Below, piece after piece: positions 47,187-58,859 of a stretch of 64,000 nt of DNA. Made by a program: the position numbers and the translations under genes. Location: positions 65,602,523 to 65,666,522 of the forward strand of contig CM057228.1 of NCBI GenBank assembly GCA_029891385.1, written 5' to 3'. Each line of letters begins with the position of its first letter. Position 1 is the stretch's first letter. The notes under the pieces were generated by a model that was not told the DNA's origin, searched no databases, and saw nothing but the letters and a program-made list of their open reading frames with translations. Source of the DNA: Erythroxylum novogranatense (lineage: Eukaryota > Streptophyta > Magnoliopsida > Malpighiales > Erythroxylaceae).

Positions 47187-48911
47187 TATAAGGTTCTGGT
47201 TATGCATCTCATACATAATATATATCAAATATAGACAGTAGAAAATAAAACGAAACCTTAAAAACTAGATCTACTCATGCATATAGATATAGAAAACAAA
47301 AACATGAAATGTAAGATGTTTACATACCTTTCGGATGATCTCCTTCGTTCTTTAATCTTCTCTGCGTTGGGTTGTTGCAAACTAGAATGATCAACATAGA
47401 CCATCTCTAATGAAAGTCCATATGATGATAGAAGGATGAAACCTCATTAGGTGATGGCTAGAATTCTTTCTTTGTGCTAGCAAAGACAAGAACTTTTGTG
47501 AGAGTTAGGGAGAAAAAGAGTGTATGTGTTAGAAAGAACCTTTCTTTCACTTATATCTTATACAAGATGCATGAAAATTATCTCTACTTTCTGCACCATT
47601 TGGCCTTCTATAACCCACATCACTAATGGAGAGTTATGAGAAGTTAATGGTCATGAATAACATGCATTTATGGAAGTTATGGGAAGTTAATGACCACGAA
47701 TAACATACATTAATGGAAGCTATGGGAAGTTAATGACCATGAATAACATGCATTATATGGAAGTTTGGGAAGTTAATGGCTAAATTAGCAACCAATAACA
47801 TTTGTTTCTAATCCATTCCATGCAACGCTTTCTATTACGATCACATCGCAATACAATCCCGAAACACTCATATCTTGAATCACAATGCAAGACCAATTTA
47901 CTCATCCTTTGGATCTCCTATATGTGTGACCCATTAGGTTACTGGTTTTATTGTCCACTTGAATTAACATTTAATTCAAGTAAGTTAAGAGTGGTATCTA
48001 GCAACACGTTATGACCCCCAATTAACTGAAAAGTTAGTAGTTTGACTACGAACCCTTCCATACGTAATGTTACCATGCAATTCATCCTTTCACCATCTAT
48101 ACCCCACTTGGTTTAGAGTATGATCAAAGTGTCAACTCCCACTAGACTGTCTAAATCACATCTAGTTTAAGTGATATTAGATCTTATCCAGAGGATCTCA
48201 TTACTTTATGTAATATTGAAGAATCTCTTTATGACACATATATGCTTTGGTAAGAGACTCCTGAGTAATGACCCCAACAAGAGGTCGTAGGTATCATCTC
48301 CTTCTATTAGGAGTGGTGAATCCTTTATTGGCTACTAAATAACCTCCGAATACCTCAAGCTGAACCCAATCACCACCCTATAAATAACCCTAAAAGGCAC
48401 CGATGAATGGAGTCAAAGCACGGGATCAATATCTGAGATATCCTTGAGCACCTCAAGTCAAAAAATACTTGTACCATTGCTATGATGAGACTATTATTGA
48501 CATTGGAATATAATACCCATATTATTGTCTCATAGTAGCTCAATCCAATGTACTTATTACCCTTAGTGAGCATCCACATGTTAACTCTAAACTGCTCATG
48601 TCTACAGCTTATGAGATCTATTGCTTATTCCAATCATGGAGTTTAACATGTATTAGTCTATCCGAATTAATGATATCCCATCTCATTAATCATATGACTA
48701 GGAAAAGTTTAGATACTAACATAATTAAATATGATAGAAATCTCAATATCATGATCTTATCATGATTTCCTCCATGCTTTGTTTTGTATCAAGAACTTCA
48801 TTAAATCAATTTAAGATCAACATCAAAATAATGAAAAATGTCTTTATTAATCATATAATGATTTGTACAATAAGTGCTAAAGATGACTGCCTTTAAAGCA
48901 CTTCTCTATCA
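47187..48911 (-). repeat. 3' LTR of the inner copia element, 1725 bp
   Basis: Minus strand starts TGATAGAGAAGTGC after AAGTGGGACT and ends AACCTTATA. It aligns throughout with 53977-55638, with many substitutions and several indels. An extra AAGTTAATGACCA-type unit (47640-47780, about 50 bp, three copies) makes it longer than its partner. Confidence 0.75.
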
Positions 48912-48929
48912 AAGTCCCACTTGCATTAA

Positions 48930-50400
48930 AGCCAATCGCCTTGATATCTAATACCATAAGCATGTTCATGTGACACAAAACTCTTTTTTCTTTTGAAATC
49001 TAAGTTTAGTCAATGGATTAGCTATTTTATGATCGGTAGGAACCCTCCATATCTTGACATCATTTCTACCAATGATTTCTATAATCAAATGGTAGTGCCT
49101 GAGTACATGTTCGAACTTCTGATGAGACCTTGGTTCCTTCGCCTACATTATAGCCCCATTGTTATGACAATACAATTGCATTAGGTTAGCGATGCTCAAA
49201 ACTGTACTATGTTCCATGATGAACTTGTTGATCTAAACCGCTTCTTTTGCCGCTTTTGAAGATGCAATGTACTCTGCCTCTATCATCAAATCTGCGGTTG
49301 TCTCTTGTTTGAAACTTTTCTAACTGACTACACCACCATTTAGTGTGAATACATATTTAGTCCGGGATCTAGAGTCATCCCTATCGGATTAGAAACTGGC
49401 ATCAGTATACCCCACTTACCACAAGATCACATTCTCTATATACCAAGAATACATCCTTAGTTCTTCTCAAGTATTTAAGGATATTCTTAAAAGCCACCCT
49501 CACTAGGGTACGATTGGTATCTGCTTATAACACTTAGAGCATGCGATACATTAGGTCTAGAACATAACATAGCGTATATGATTGATCCTATAGCTGAAGC
49601 ATAAGGAATCAAACTTATGCGAGTCCTTTCATTTTGTGTCTTTGGAAATATAGAATTAGAGAGTGTAATCCCATGTACCATAGGAAGATAACCTCTCTTG
49701 GACTGCTCCATGCAAAACCTCTTTAGAATCTTGTCTATGTATGTAGATTGAGAAAGACCAAGCAACCTCTTAGATCTATCTCTATAGATCCTTATGCCTA
49801 AAATATTAGTTGCTTCTCCAAGATCTTTCATAGAGAAGTTTTTAGCTAAGCAAGTTTTGACTGATTGCAAAGCAGACATCATTTCCTATTAGCAATATGT
49901 TATCTACATATAATACAAAGAACATTATTGCACTCCTACCAACCTTCTCATACACACACAGCTCATCCAGATTTTGCGAGAAACCAAACTCTTTGATTTT
50001 CTCATCAAATCAGATATTCCAACTCTTGGATGCTTGCTTCAATTCATAAATGGATTTTTGAAGTTTGCATACCTTTTCTCCATTCATGGATATGAAACCA
50101 TCAGGTTGTATTATATACACATCCTCTATTAGATTTCCATTAAGGAAATTCGTTTTCACATCCATTTGTTATATCTTATAATCATAATGAGCGGCAATAG
50201 CTAGGAGTATCCTAATAGATTTAAGCATAGCTACTGGGCTAAATGTTTTTTTATAGCCAACACCTTGCCTTTGACGATAATTTTTAGCTACAATCCTAGC
50301 TTTATGGGTAACTAAATTACCCTTCATGTTAGTTTTCTTCTTGAAAACCCATTTGCACCCTATGGGTTTTATCCCTTTGGGTGGGTCAACCAAAGTCCAT
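48930..50400 (-). pseudogene. Copia RT-RNase H fragment (copy 1)
   Basis: Minus strand: RT start at 50393 (MVDPPKGIKPIGCKWVFKKK), middle part with the catalytic box as YVDN instead of YVDD (near 49910), then KDLGEATNILGIRIYRDRS (49882 on), and RNase H to about 48930. Stops occur near 50165, 49950 and 49870 and throughout RNase H. The RT part from 49411 upward is duplicated at 50889-51870. Confidence 0.75.
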
Positions 50401-52366
50401 ACTTAGTTATCATACATGGAATCACCCAAAAATCATCATTACAGAACATCAAATCATCATTCCAAGCATCTCTATGTCGTTTCATGATGATCAAAATAAT
50501 TTACGAATCACCCAAAAATTATTTTAATCACCGAAACACCAATAAGATATAAAAAATGGCAAATATGACTTCTAAAATTTTTCTGGAAATCAAGTTTCGA
50601 GAAAAATCATTTAAGCATGTTTAAAACACAATGTTCTGAATTCCGTTCCGTTCCGGCAGGTACCGGCCGGAACGTTCCGTACTGACTGGAAAATGGTACC
50701 GGAATGGGCATAAAAATATCGAAGATAAATTCCGGTCGGTACCGGCCAATTTCGACGGTACCGGCCAGTATTCAAAATACCGGTCAAATATCGACCGGTA
50801 TCGAGAATTTTAAAAAATTGGGGGACTTTTTTGTAAAATTTTTAAAAATTTTCAAAATTTTCCTCCTTCCCTCCCTCTTACCTCTCCCCCCACTTACCAC
50901 AAGATCACCTTCTCTATATACCAAGAATACATCCTTAGGTCTTCTCAAGTACTTAAGGATATTCTTAAAAGCCACCCTCACTAGGGTACGATTGGTATCT
51001 GCTTATAACACTTAGAGCATGCGATACATTAGGTCTAGAACATAACATAGCGTATATGATTGATCCTATAGCTGAAGCATAAGAATCAAACTTATGCGAG
51101 TCCTTTCATTTTGTGTCTTTGGAAATATAGAATTAGAGAGTGTAATCCCATGTACCATAGGAAGATAACCTCTCTTGGACTGCTCCATGCAAAACCTCTT
51201 TAGAATCTTGTCTATGTATGTAGATTGAGAAAGACCAAGCAACCTCTTAGATCTATCTCTATAGATCCTTATGCCTAAAATATTAGTTGCTTCTCCAAGA
51301 TCTTTCATAGAGAAGTTTTTAGCTAAGCAAGTTTTGACTGATTGCAAAGCAGACATCATTTCCTATTAGCAATATGTTATCTACATATAATACAAAGAAC
51401 ATTATTGCACTCCTAACAACCTTCTCATACACACACAGCTCATCCAGATTTTGCGAGAAACCAAACTCTTTGATTTTCTCATCAAATCAGATATTCCAAC
51501 TCTTGGATGCTTGCTTCAATTCATAAATGGATTTTTGAAGTTTGCATACCTTTTCTCCATTCATGGATATGAAACCATCAGGTTGTGTTATATACACATC
51601 CTTTATTAGATTTCCATTAAGGAAAGTCGTTTTCACATCCATTTGTTATATCTCATAATCATAATGAGCGGCAATAGCTAGGAGTATCCTAATGGATTTA
51701 AGCATAGCTACTGAGCTAAATGTTTCTTTATAGCCAACACCTTGCCTTTGACGATAATTTTTAGCTACAAGCCTAGCTTTATGGGTAACTAAATTACCCT
51801 TCATGTTAGTTTTCTTCTTGAAAACCCATTTGCACCCTATGGGTTTTATCCCTTCGGGTGGGTCAACCAAAGTCCATACTTAGTTATCATACATGGAATC
51901 ACCCAAAAATCATCATTACAGAACATCAAATCATCATTCCAAGCATCTCTATGTCATTTCATGATGATCAAAATAATTTAGGAATCACCCAAAAATTATT
52001 TTGATCACCGAAACACCAATAAGATATCAAAAATGGCAAATATGACTTCTAAAATTTTTCTGGAAATCAAGTCTCGAGAAAAATCATTTAAGCATGTTTA
52101 AAACACAATGTTCTGAATTTCGTTCGTTCTAAGCAGTAACCGCCGAACGTTCAATCTTAATTTGAAAAGCAGTCAAAGCAGGCATAAAAATATCGAGATA
52201 AATTTTCGATCAAGAGCCAATTTAATTTGTCTTACCAATATTCAAAATATCGGTCAAATGCCGGCCGGTATCAAAAATTTTTAAAAATTGGGGGACTTTT
52301 TTGTAAAATTTTTAAAAATTTTCAAAATTTCCCTCCCTCCCCTCCCTCTTACCCCATCCCCCCCCC
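49411..52366. repeat. Tandem duplication, two units of 1478 bp
   Basis: Units at 49411-50888 and 50889-52366. Each contains the copia RT fragment followed by the left end of the TIR-bounded repeat. The copia parts differ by only a few percent or less by eye (one single-base deletion near 51085 and scattered substitutions). The junction joins the C-run of the TIR repeat (CTCTCCCC) to CCCACTTACC of the copia fragment, consistent with joining at a short C-run microhomology. In contrast, the CCGG-rich part (50640-50790 against 52118-52265) is strongly diverged. Confidence 0.9.
50889..51870 (-). pseudogene. Copia RT fragment (copy 2)
   Basis: Second copy of the RT segment in the 1478-bp duplication (start MVDPPEGIKPIGC at 51870). 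It keeps more family-typical residues than copy 1 (PPEG and KETFS against PPKG and KKTFS), so copy 1 has accumulated its own changes. It is broken by stops at the same places, which shows decay preceded the duplication. Confidence 0.72.
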
Positions 52367-52379
52367 CTTTTAAGTTTTT

Positions 52380-53320
52380 AAAATAATAATAAATATTGTA
52401 TTACTAATAATAATTATAAATTAAATAAAACTTTAAAATAAATTATTTTATTTTTATTACCAATAAATTATTTTTATTTTATTAATAATAAATTATTTTA
52501 TTTAAATTTATTTTAACATTTTATATAATATTTATTAATAAATACTAATAAATTAGTTTATAAATAATAATTTTAAAATTATTACTTATAAACTAATATT
52601 TATTTTATATATTTTCAATTATTAAATAAAATTTATATATTTTAAAATTAATTATATTTATTAATAATTATTAAATTAATTTTATATATTAAATAAAATT
52701 GTAATTATGTCCAATTAAATGTAAAATGAAATGGAATGTGAAAAATAACAATTCTAAAAAATAATTCAAAATTTTGATAAAATAGAAAATAATTAATAAT
52801 TCAAAATTTTGAATTATTTTCATTATTTTACAATTAATTATTATATTTAGATAATTATTATATCTAGATATATATTATATATAGATAATTATTATATATA
52901 GAAATAATTAAAATATAATAAAGATATATATAAACTAAATTGAATAAGATATAAACAAAAAACTAAATTAAATAATCTACAACTTTAAAATATGACAATG
53001 GACTATTTTATAATTTTTAAAAATTCAGAGACAATTTTATAAATTTAAAAATATTTTGTATTATTGTAATATTTTAAACACTTTGTATTATTCTTAATTT
53101 TATAATTATATGATGATAATTGTTTTATTTATATTAATTGTGGTTATTAGTTATATGTAAAATATTTAAAATTTATTTCATATTAATTTTCATTATTATT
53201 TATTATTAAGATTTTGAAAGCATGGTTGATGTAAATAGTAAACTAGTAAAGTATACAGTACAACTGTATAATATACAAATATGGACTATTTTGCAATTCT
53301 TAAAAATTTTAGGGACTATT
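52380..53320. other. Extremely AT-rich non-coding stretch
   Basis: Almost entirely A and T with many TTATTTTATTTTTATTA-type words; the interior of the TIR-bounded repeat. No gene, RNA or tandem unit seen. Confidence 0.6.
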
Positions 53321-53432
53321 TCATAAATTTAAAAAATTTTCCGAAACGGTATCCAGTACCAACCGGTACCGGTATAGTTCCGTTCCAGAGCTCAATCCGG
53401 TACCGAACCCGGTACGGCTTTCATAACATTGT

Positions 53433-53963
53433 TCAAACATCAAATTAACACATTTTTATCACATAAAAATATTCTTAAGGTTCTAGAACCGAAATATAAA
53501 AATACAAAAACATAAAAAAAAAACAGATCCTACAATTTCTGGAAAACTGTCAAGATCTAAAAAATTGTTTGATTAAATTATTAAAATATTTTTTATAATT
53601 CTACAAAAGTTACAGAGACATAAAAACATCCCAAATATGTTCACATAATTTTTCCAGAATAAAATCCATGAAAATCATATGTAACCTCATCAGTTTAGCC
53701 AACAGACATCACATGCTCAGCAGAAAGACAGATTTCATGCATGTTCCTGTAAATTCGAAATTAAATATTTTAATCACATTAAAATTATTTGCAATCACAC
53801 TGAATCATTCAAGTACATCTTATGAATAGATTTATGAAAACAATTGTGAAAACCATTTTTCTATAACTAATTTCTAAGAAAACATTACAGAACCCTAAGC
53901 TGTCAAAACCACGAAAATAGTTTTCACATGTCATGTATTCTACATCGAACAAGGCACAAGATG
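53433..53963 (-). other. Leader of the inner copia element
   Basis: Internal sequence between the primer site and the TIR-bounded insertion; it is non-coding. Confidence 0.5.
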
Positions 53964-53975
53964 GCTCTGATACCA
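53964..53975 (-). promoter_or_regulatory. Primer-binding site, initiator tRNA-Met type
   Basis: The minus strand reads TGGTATCAGAGC, a perfect match to the standard plant copia primer site, one base inside the LTR. Confidence 0.85.
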
Positions 53976-53976
53976 C

Positions 53977-55638
53977 TATAAGGTTCCAGTCATTTATCTC
54001 ATATATAATATATATCAAATATATGCACCAGAAAATAAAATAGAACCTCAAAAACTAGATCTACTCATGCATACAGATATATAAAACAAAAACATAAAAT
54101 GTAAAATGTTTACATACATTTCCGACGATCTCCTTTATTCTTTAATCTTCACAATGATCAATGTAGACTGTCCATAATGAAAGTCAATATGAAGATAGAA
54201 GGATGAAACCTCATTAGGAGATGGCTGCAATTCTTTCTTTGTGTTAGCAAAGACAAGAACTCTTACGAGCGTTAGAGAGAAAAAGAGTGTGTGTCTTGTT
54301 AGTAAAAACCTTTCTTTCACTTGTGTCTTACATAAGATGCACCAAAATCATCTCCATTTTCTACACCATTTGGCCTCCCATAACCCCGTCACTAATTGAG
54401 AGTTATTGGAAGTTAATTTTCATGAATAACATGCATTAATGGAAGTTCTAATAAGTTAACGACCACAAATAACATGCATTAATGAAAGTTTGGGAAGTTA
54501 ATGGCCAAATTGGAATCCATTCCATGCAATGATTTCTACCACGATCAGGTTGCGACACAATCCTGAAATACTCTCTCATGTCTTGAATCACCATTCAAGT
54601 CCATTTTATTCATCCTTCAGATCTCCTGTGTGTGTGACCCATTAGGTTCCCGGTTATGTCGGCCACTTGAATTAAGACTTAATTTAAGTAAGTCAAGAGT
54701 GTTATCTAGCAACACGTTATGACCCCCAATTGATTGGAAAGTTAGTGGTTTAACTACAAACCCTTCCATACGCAATGTTTCCATGCAATTTGTCCTTACA
54801 CCATCTATACCCCACTCGGTTCAGAGTATGGTCAAAGTGTTAACTCCCACTTGACTGGCTATGTCACATCTAGTCCAAGTGATATTATATCTTGTTCTGA
54901 GGATATCATCTATGTATCATTAAAGATTCTCTTCATAACACATATTAGCTATGGTCAGAGACTCACGAGTAACGACCCCGATAAGAGGTCGTGGGTATCA
55001 TCTCCTTCTATCAGAAGTGGTGAATTCTTTATTGGCTACTCAATTACCTCTAAATACCTCAAGCTGTACCCAATCACCACCCCATGAGTAACCCCTGAAA
55101 GGCATCAACGATTGGATCCAAAATATAGGATCAGTATCCGAGATATCCTTGAGCACCTAAAGTTAAAGGATACTTGCACCATTGCTATGATGAGACTATC
55201 ATTGACACTGGAATAGAATATCCATATGATTGTCTCATAATAGCTCAATCCAATGTACTTACTATACTTAGTAAGCATCTATATGTTAACTCTAAATAAC
55301 TCATGTCTACAGCTTATGAGATCTACTGCTTGATCCAATCAAGGAGTATAACATGTTCTAGTCTATCTAGATTAATGATATCCCATCTCATTAATCGTAT
55401 GACTAGGGAAAGTTTAGATACTAACATAATTACACATGATAGGAATCTTATTATCATGATCTCATCATGATTTCCTCCATGCTATGTTTTGTATTAAGGA
55501 CTTCATTAAATCAATTTAAGATCAACATCAAATCCTTAAATGTATGAACATCAAAATAATGAAAAATGACTTTATTAATTATAAAATGATTTGTACAAAA
55601 AGTGCTAAAGGTGACTACCTTTAGAGCACTTCTTAACA
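53977..55638 (-). repeat. 5' LTR of the inner copia element, 1662 bp
   Basis: Minus strand starts TGTTAAGAAGTGCTCT and ends AACCTTATA, next to the primer site. Partner of 47187-48911. Confidence 0.78.
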
Positions 55639-55643
55639 GCTCC

Positions 55644-56235
55644 AACATTCAGTGTGAGAACGTAACCTAACTAAGATTCAGAGTCATCCTAGTCAGATTG
55701 AAAACTTACATCTGTATGTCTGCTCACTATGAGATAACCATCTCCATATTTTAGGATATTCTTGACAGCCACCAAGTGACACTCGCCAGGATCCGATTGA
55801 TGTCTGCTCGTAATACTTAGAGCATACGATATATCAGGTCTTGTACATAGCATAGCATATATGATTGATCCTATTACTTAAGCATACGGGATCATACTCA
55901 TGCGAGTCCTCTCGTCTTGCATCTTGGGAAACATAGATTTTGAGAGTTTTATCGTATGAGTCATAAGAAGAAACCCTCTCTTGGACTGCTCCATGCTAAA
56001 CCTCTTTAGCACTTTATCTATGTATGTAGAGTGTGAAAAACCTCGCAACTTCCTTGATCTATCTTTATAGATCTTTATTCTCAATATATAAGTTGCTTCT
56101 TCAAGGTCTTTCTTGGAAAAATTTTGGGACAACTAAATTTTGACTGATTGCAAACTTAGAACATAATTTCCTATTAGTAATAAGTCATCTACATATAACA
56201 AAAGGGATATAATAGCACTCCCACTAACCTTATTA
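55644..56235 (-). pseudogene. Outer copia element, right part: RT end and RNase H start
   Basis: Minus strand: FSKKDLEEATYILRIKIYKDRS (56132 on), SIIYAMLCTRPDISYAL near 55840, and the first part of RNase H, ending YVLTLNVG at 55644. It continues at 47186 beyond the inner element. The RT breaks off at 56236, where the SIRE-like element's LTR starts, so the outer copia was hit a second time. In-frame stops are present. Confidence 0.75.
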
Positions 56236-57275
56236 TGTAAGTGATCTAGAAGGGGGGGTTGAATAGATCCTTAATCTTTTTGTAATTTTCTACAACAAAA
56301 TCAGAAGTTAATTCACACACAGACAATTTAAATAAATTTAAATAAACAGGGTAGGGAAGAAGATCAAACACTGTTTTTATAGAGGTTCGGTGCTAAGACC
56401 TACGTCCTCTACCTAAGCTCCCACTTAGGATTTTGCCAATCACTTTATTGCACACTTTGTAGTTGAGTGTGAACTTTTTTACAACGCCACTTGAATTCCG
56501 GCTCAAGTTACCTCACAAACGATTTGTCTTCTGGCACAAATCCTACCTCACGTGACCTTTCACTAGTCACTCAAATTGTAAGAGAAACAATACAAAGATT
56601 GAAGAACAAATGCTCAATACAATTTGTAGCAAAGTAAGAACAATAGTGAGCAATTTGAAGCAATAGAAAAGTATTTAGACTTGTAGAACTTGTGTGTACT
56701 CTTCTTCCATCATCCTCTATTTATACTTGAAGAAATATAGCTGTTGGAGCTCATTCTAGCCGTTGCTTGATTAATATTACCGTTCCTTGATAATCTCCAT
56801 TCCATTTTTGGCTAATTGGACCGTTGGAGCTGATTTGGTGCATCCATAAGTCGACTTGTCGAATGAATAAGTCGACTTGTTTCAACCATTTATGTAAAAA
56901 TTGTAACTCCGCTCTCCAATAAGTCGACTTGTACTATATAAGTCGACTTGTCGTCCTCGATAAGTCGACTTGTGTTATGTAAGTCGACTTGTGTTGATAT
57001 ATCTTCATATATAAGTCGACTTATGATTTGCAAGTCGACTTGTGTTGCCTTCAACGGTAACATCCATCCAAATCTTTTATAATCTTCATGTTTTATGCCA
57101 TTTTCCTTATAAGAAACCTCCTATCTTGATTCTTCAATGATTAAACACTTGCTCATCTTGATTTGCACAATTCTTTCATTGAATAATACCTGAAATAATT
57201 TCTTAACTAATTCTAGATATTTTATTATTATCAATTTGATCTCTATTTTAATCCCTTGTCTTGATGGTTAGTTTG
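56236..57275 (-). repeat. 3' LTR of the SIRE-like element
   Basis: Left edge TGTAAGTGATCTAGAAGG, shared with 62578. Aligned to the 5' copy up to 57041; the right edge cannot be set by comparison because the 5' copy is truncated, and 57275 is chosen because a purine tract (minus strand AAGGGGGAGA, 57285-57276) follows. A second tract (57349-57338) is an alternative boundary. Confidence 0.68.
56848..57041. repeat. Array of eight AAGTCGACTT palindromes (3' LTR)
   Basis: Eight exact copies of the 10-bp perfect palindrome AAGTCGACTT in 194 bp, most followed by GT, with irregular spacing of about 20-60 bp. The rest of the LTR has none. Confidence 0.92.
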
Positions 57276-57542
57276 TCTCCCCCTTAATTAATAAACCAAG
57301 GATTAAAATAGAGATCAAATATCAATTTCCAATTTTACTTCCCCTTTTTGTCATAATCAAAAATCAATAGTGAAAATAGACTCAAATGAAGATTAATGAA
57401 GTTTATAACCAAACATAGCAGCAAACACAAATAATAACAATAGTCATTACAAAGTATGTAAAACCAACACAAACACATAAAACAAAACACTTAAAACAAA
57501 AACAGAAGTGGAAATGTTGGTCAAGGCACAATGCAATACACA
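57042..57542 (-). other. 3' tail of the SIRE-like element (LTR edge, purine tracts, untranslated DNA)
   Basis: Non-coding. Minus-strand purine tracts AAGGGGGAGA (57285-57276) and AAAAAGGGGAAGT (57349-57337); either could be the polypurine tract. A 20-bp segment around AAAATAGAGATCAAAT occurs on both sides of the first tract in opposite orientation (about 57236-57252 and 57304-57320), making a local inverted repeat. Confidence 0.5.
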
Positions 57543-58859
57543 TCATGATGAAGAATCATCGTGACTACATCCTAGCTTGTCAAAAATCTTCTTGATGTTC
57601 TTCTCTAAGTGGGTAAGCATGCTGCGTTGCTCTTCAATTTTTCTTTCCATTCTTATAAGCATATCTTGTTGATCATCATGTCGCTCATTTATCTCATCCA
57701 ACTGATCTCGAATTTCCTGAATATCAGCTTGAGATACTTCACTTTTTCCCACATTACTTGTCCGTGAGCTACTAGGACGATCTGTTGTCCTCTTAGATCG
57801 TTTCCTCGAAGGGACCTGCTCACCTACTAAAGTCAACCCAAGCTTCTCAACATGATAGGAATAGACCCAGCCTTTTTCAACTGTCCTAACCAACTTCGTG
57901 CTCCTCAAGTTATAAGGAGTGAATCTCCAACTTTGAGGATAAAGAAAACTTGCATAAGAATCCAGATTGCATCTTTTGACCTGAGAGATATGGGTAATCA
58001 AAGCAGCATAAGGCATTCCTTTATGTCGGACTGGTTTCCCTTTCAGCTGTCCTCGTAATAGAGTCGCCTTTTTCCTCATCATTTGGATAACTAAGCTCGG
58101 ATAGTTTATTTTTCTTCCTTCCTCAAAGTGCCAAAGAATCTCCTTATCTAAAGCAGTGATCTGATTATTGCTAGCTTTCTTTGGGAACACAACCCTGTTA
58201 ATCGCATAATGTAATAAACGATAATTTAACGGTAGATCCATAGCCTCAAAGGGAGGGGAATGATCGGAACATAACCGAACCAACAGATCAACCCCTTTTT
58301 CCTCAGTATAGTCAAAATTCTCTTCAGCTTCCTCATCAGTATCACCCTCAGCATTTCTCAAAATCTCAAAATCAGTAAGGGAAGCTCTAGGCCTGACTCC
58401 TCCTCTAGGCAAATGAAACAAGGTATATAAATCTGATTCACTAAGATAAATTGCTTTCCCGTTAATTTTAGATGACAGAGTAACTCCATCCTCAACATTA
58501 CTGCCCATCACAACCAGATTCGCATAGAATTCCCTTACTATATCTTCATAAATATCAGTATGAAAACCCAGAAAATCTCTTAGCCCAAGGTTAGCAATTT
58601 CAGTAAACACATATGAGAACTCACAACTATCTAACTCAATCCAATCAAATCTCATGGAGGGAATCAATACTTCATCTTTAAGTAGCTTATAATACAATGT
58701 TTGAGCATCCCTCGAAACAAATCTCGGTTCAATCCCGTCATCCTCCCTCGTAGCATCTCCCCTTGATGAAGATCCCCGAACTCGTGGTCTATGAGGAACG
58801 TGGGGACTTTGAGAATGAGCAGGTTTTTTGCCTTTCTGAGAAGATTTTCTAGGAGCCAT
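57543..58859 (-). CDS. Accessory ORF of the SIRE-like element (putative plant transposon protein type), intact, 438 codons
   Basis: ATG at 58859, stop at 57543, no interruption. Residues 1-40 are Lys/Arg/Ser-rich; residues about 45-330 form a folded-looking region with VREFYANLVV and the acidic EEAEENFDYTEEKG insert, which I associate with the 'putative plant transposon protein' family found in many plant retroelements and in tandem with them; residues about 349-356 (PSRKRSKR) look like a nuclear localisation signal; residues about 380-430 are a coiled coil (IRDQLDEINERHDDQQDMLI). No catalytic motif is evident. It lies 3' of pol, where SIRE elements carry an envelope-like ORF, and is preceded by a pyrimidine-rich leader (58990-58860). 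It is the only complete non-gag gene of the element. Function unknown; DNA or RNA binding is only an inference from the basic ends and coiled coil. Confidence 0.7.
   Translation of the reverse strand: MAPRKSSQKGKKPAHSQSPHVPHRPRVRGSSSRGDATREDDGIEPRFVSRDAQTLYYKLLKDEVLIPSMRFDWIELDSCEFSYVFTEIANLGLRDFLGFHTDIYEDIVREFYANLVVMGSNVEDGVTLSSKINGKAIYLSESDLYTLFHLPRGGVRPRASLTDFEILRNAEGDTDEEAEENFDYTEEKGVDLLVRLCSDHSPPFEAMDLPLNYRLLHYAINRVVFPKKASNNQITALDKEILWHFEEGRKINYPSLVIQMMRKKATLLRGQLKGKPVRHKGMPYAALITHISQVKRCNLDSYASFLYPQSWRFTPYNLRSTKLVRTVEKGWVYSYHVEKLGLTLVGEQVPSRKRSKRTTDRPSSSRTSNVGKSEVSQADIQEIRDQLDEINERHDDQQDMLIRMERKIEEQRSMLTHLEKNIKKIFDKLGCSHDDSSS

Larger units (their letters stand above)
50628..53432. mobile_element. 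TIR-bounded repeat with CCGGTACC-rich ends
   Basis: The left end reads ACAATGTTCTGAATTCCGTT and the right end, reverse-complemented, ACAATGTTATGAAAGCCGTA, and both continue into CCGGTACC/GGTACCGG-rich subterminal DNA. It sits in the leader of the inner copia element. No transposase is visible: the interior from 52380 to 53320 is extremely AT-rich and non-coding. The coordinates include the second unit of the 1478-bp duplication, which arose later inside it. Flanks TTTAAAAC and TCAAACAT are only loosely similar, so the target duplication is unresolved. Confidence 0.6.
47187..55638 (-). mobile_element. Inner copia element, inserted in the RNase H of the outer copia
   Basis: Related LTRs at 47187-48911 (3') and 53977-55638 (5') in minus orientation; a primer site at 53964-53975 and a 5-bp duplication ACTCC (47182-47186) / GCTCC (55639-55643), one mismatch. 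The flanking RNase H codons join exactly across it (…LTLNVGA then GVASCKSSKQ…), confirming the borders. Internally only the RT and RNase H part of pol remains (gag to integrase deleted); it was then hit by a TIR-bounded repeat and a 1478-bp tandem duplication. It is therefore non-autonomous and old. Confidence 0.8.

Noticed and set aside
56848..57041. Regular repeats that might suggest a CRISPR-like array
   Set aside because: Repeats are only 10 bp, perfectly palindromic, irregularly spaced, present in both LTRs of a plant retrotransposon and have no unique equal-length spacers.
57852..58058. Plus-strand frame opposite the accessory ORF
   Set aside because: Antisense shadow; shorter and without features.
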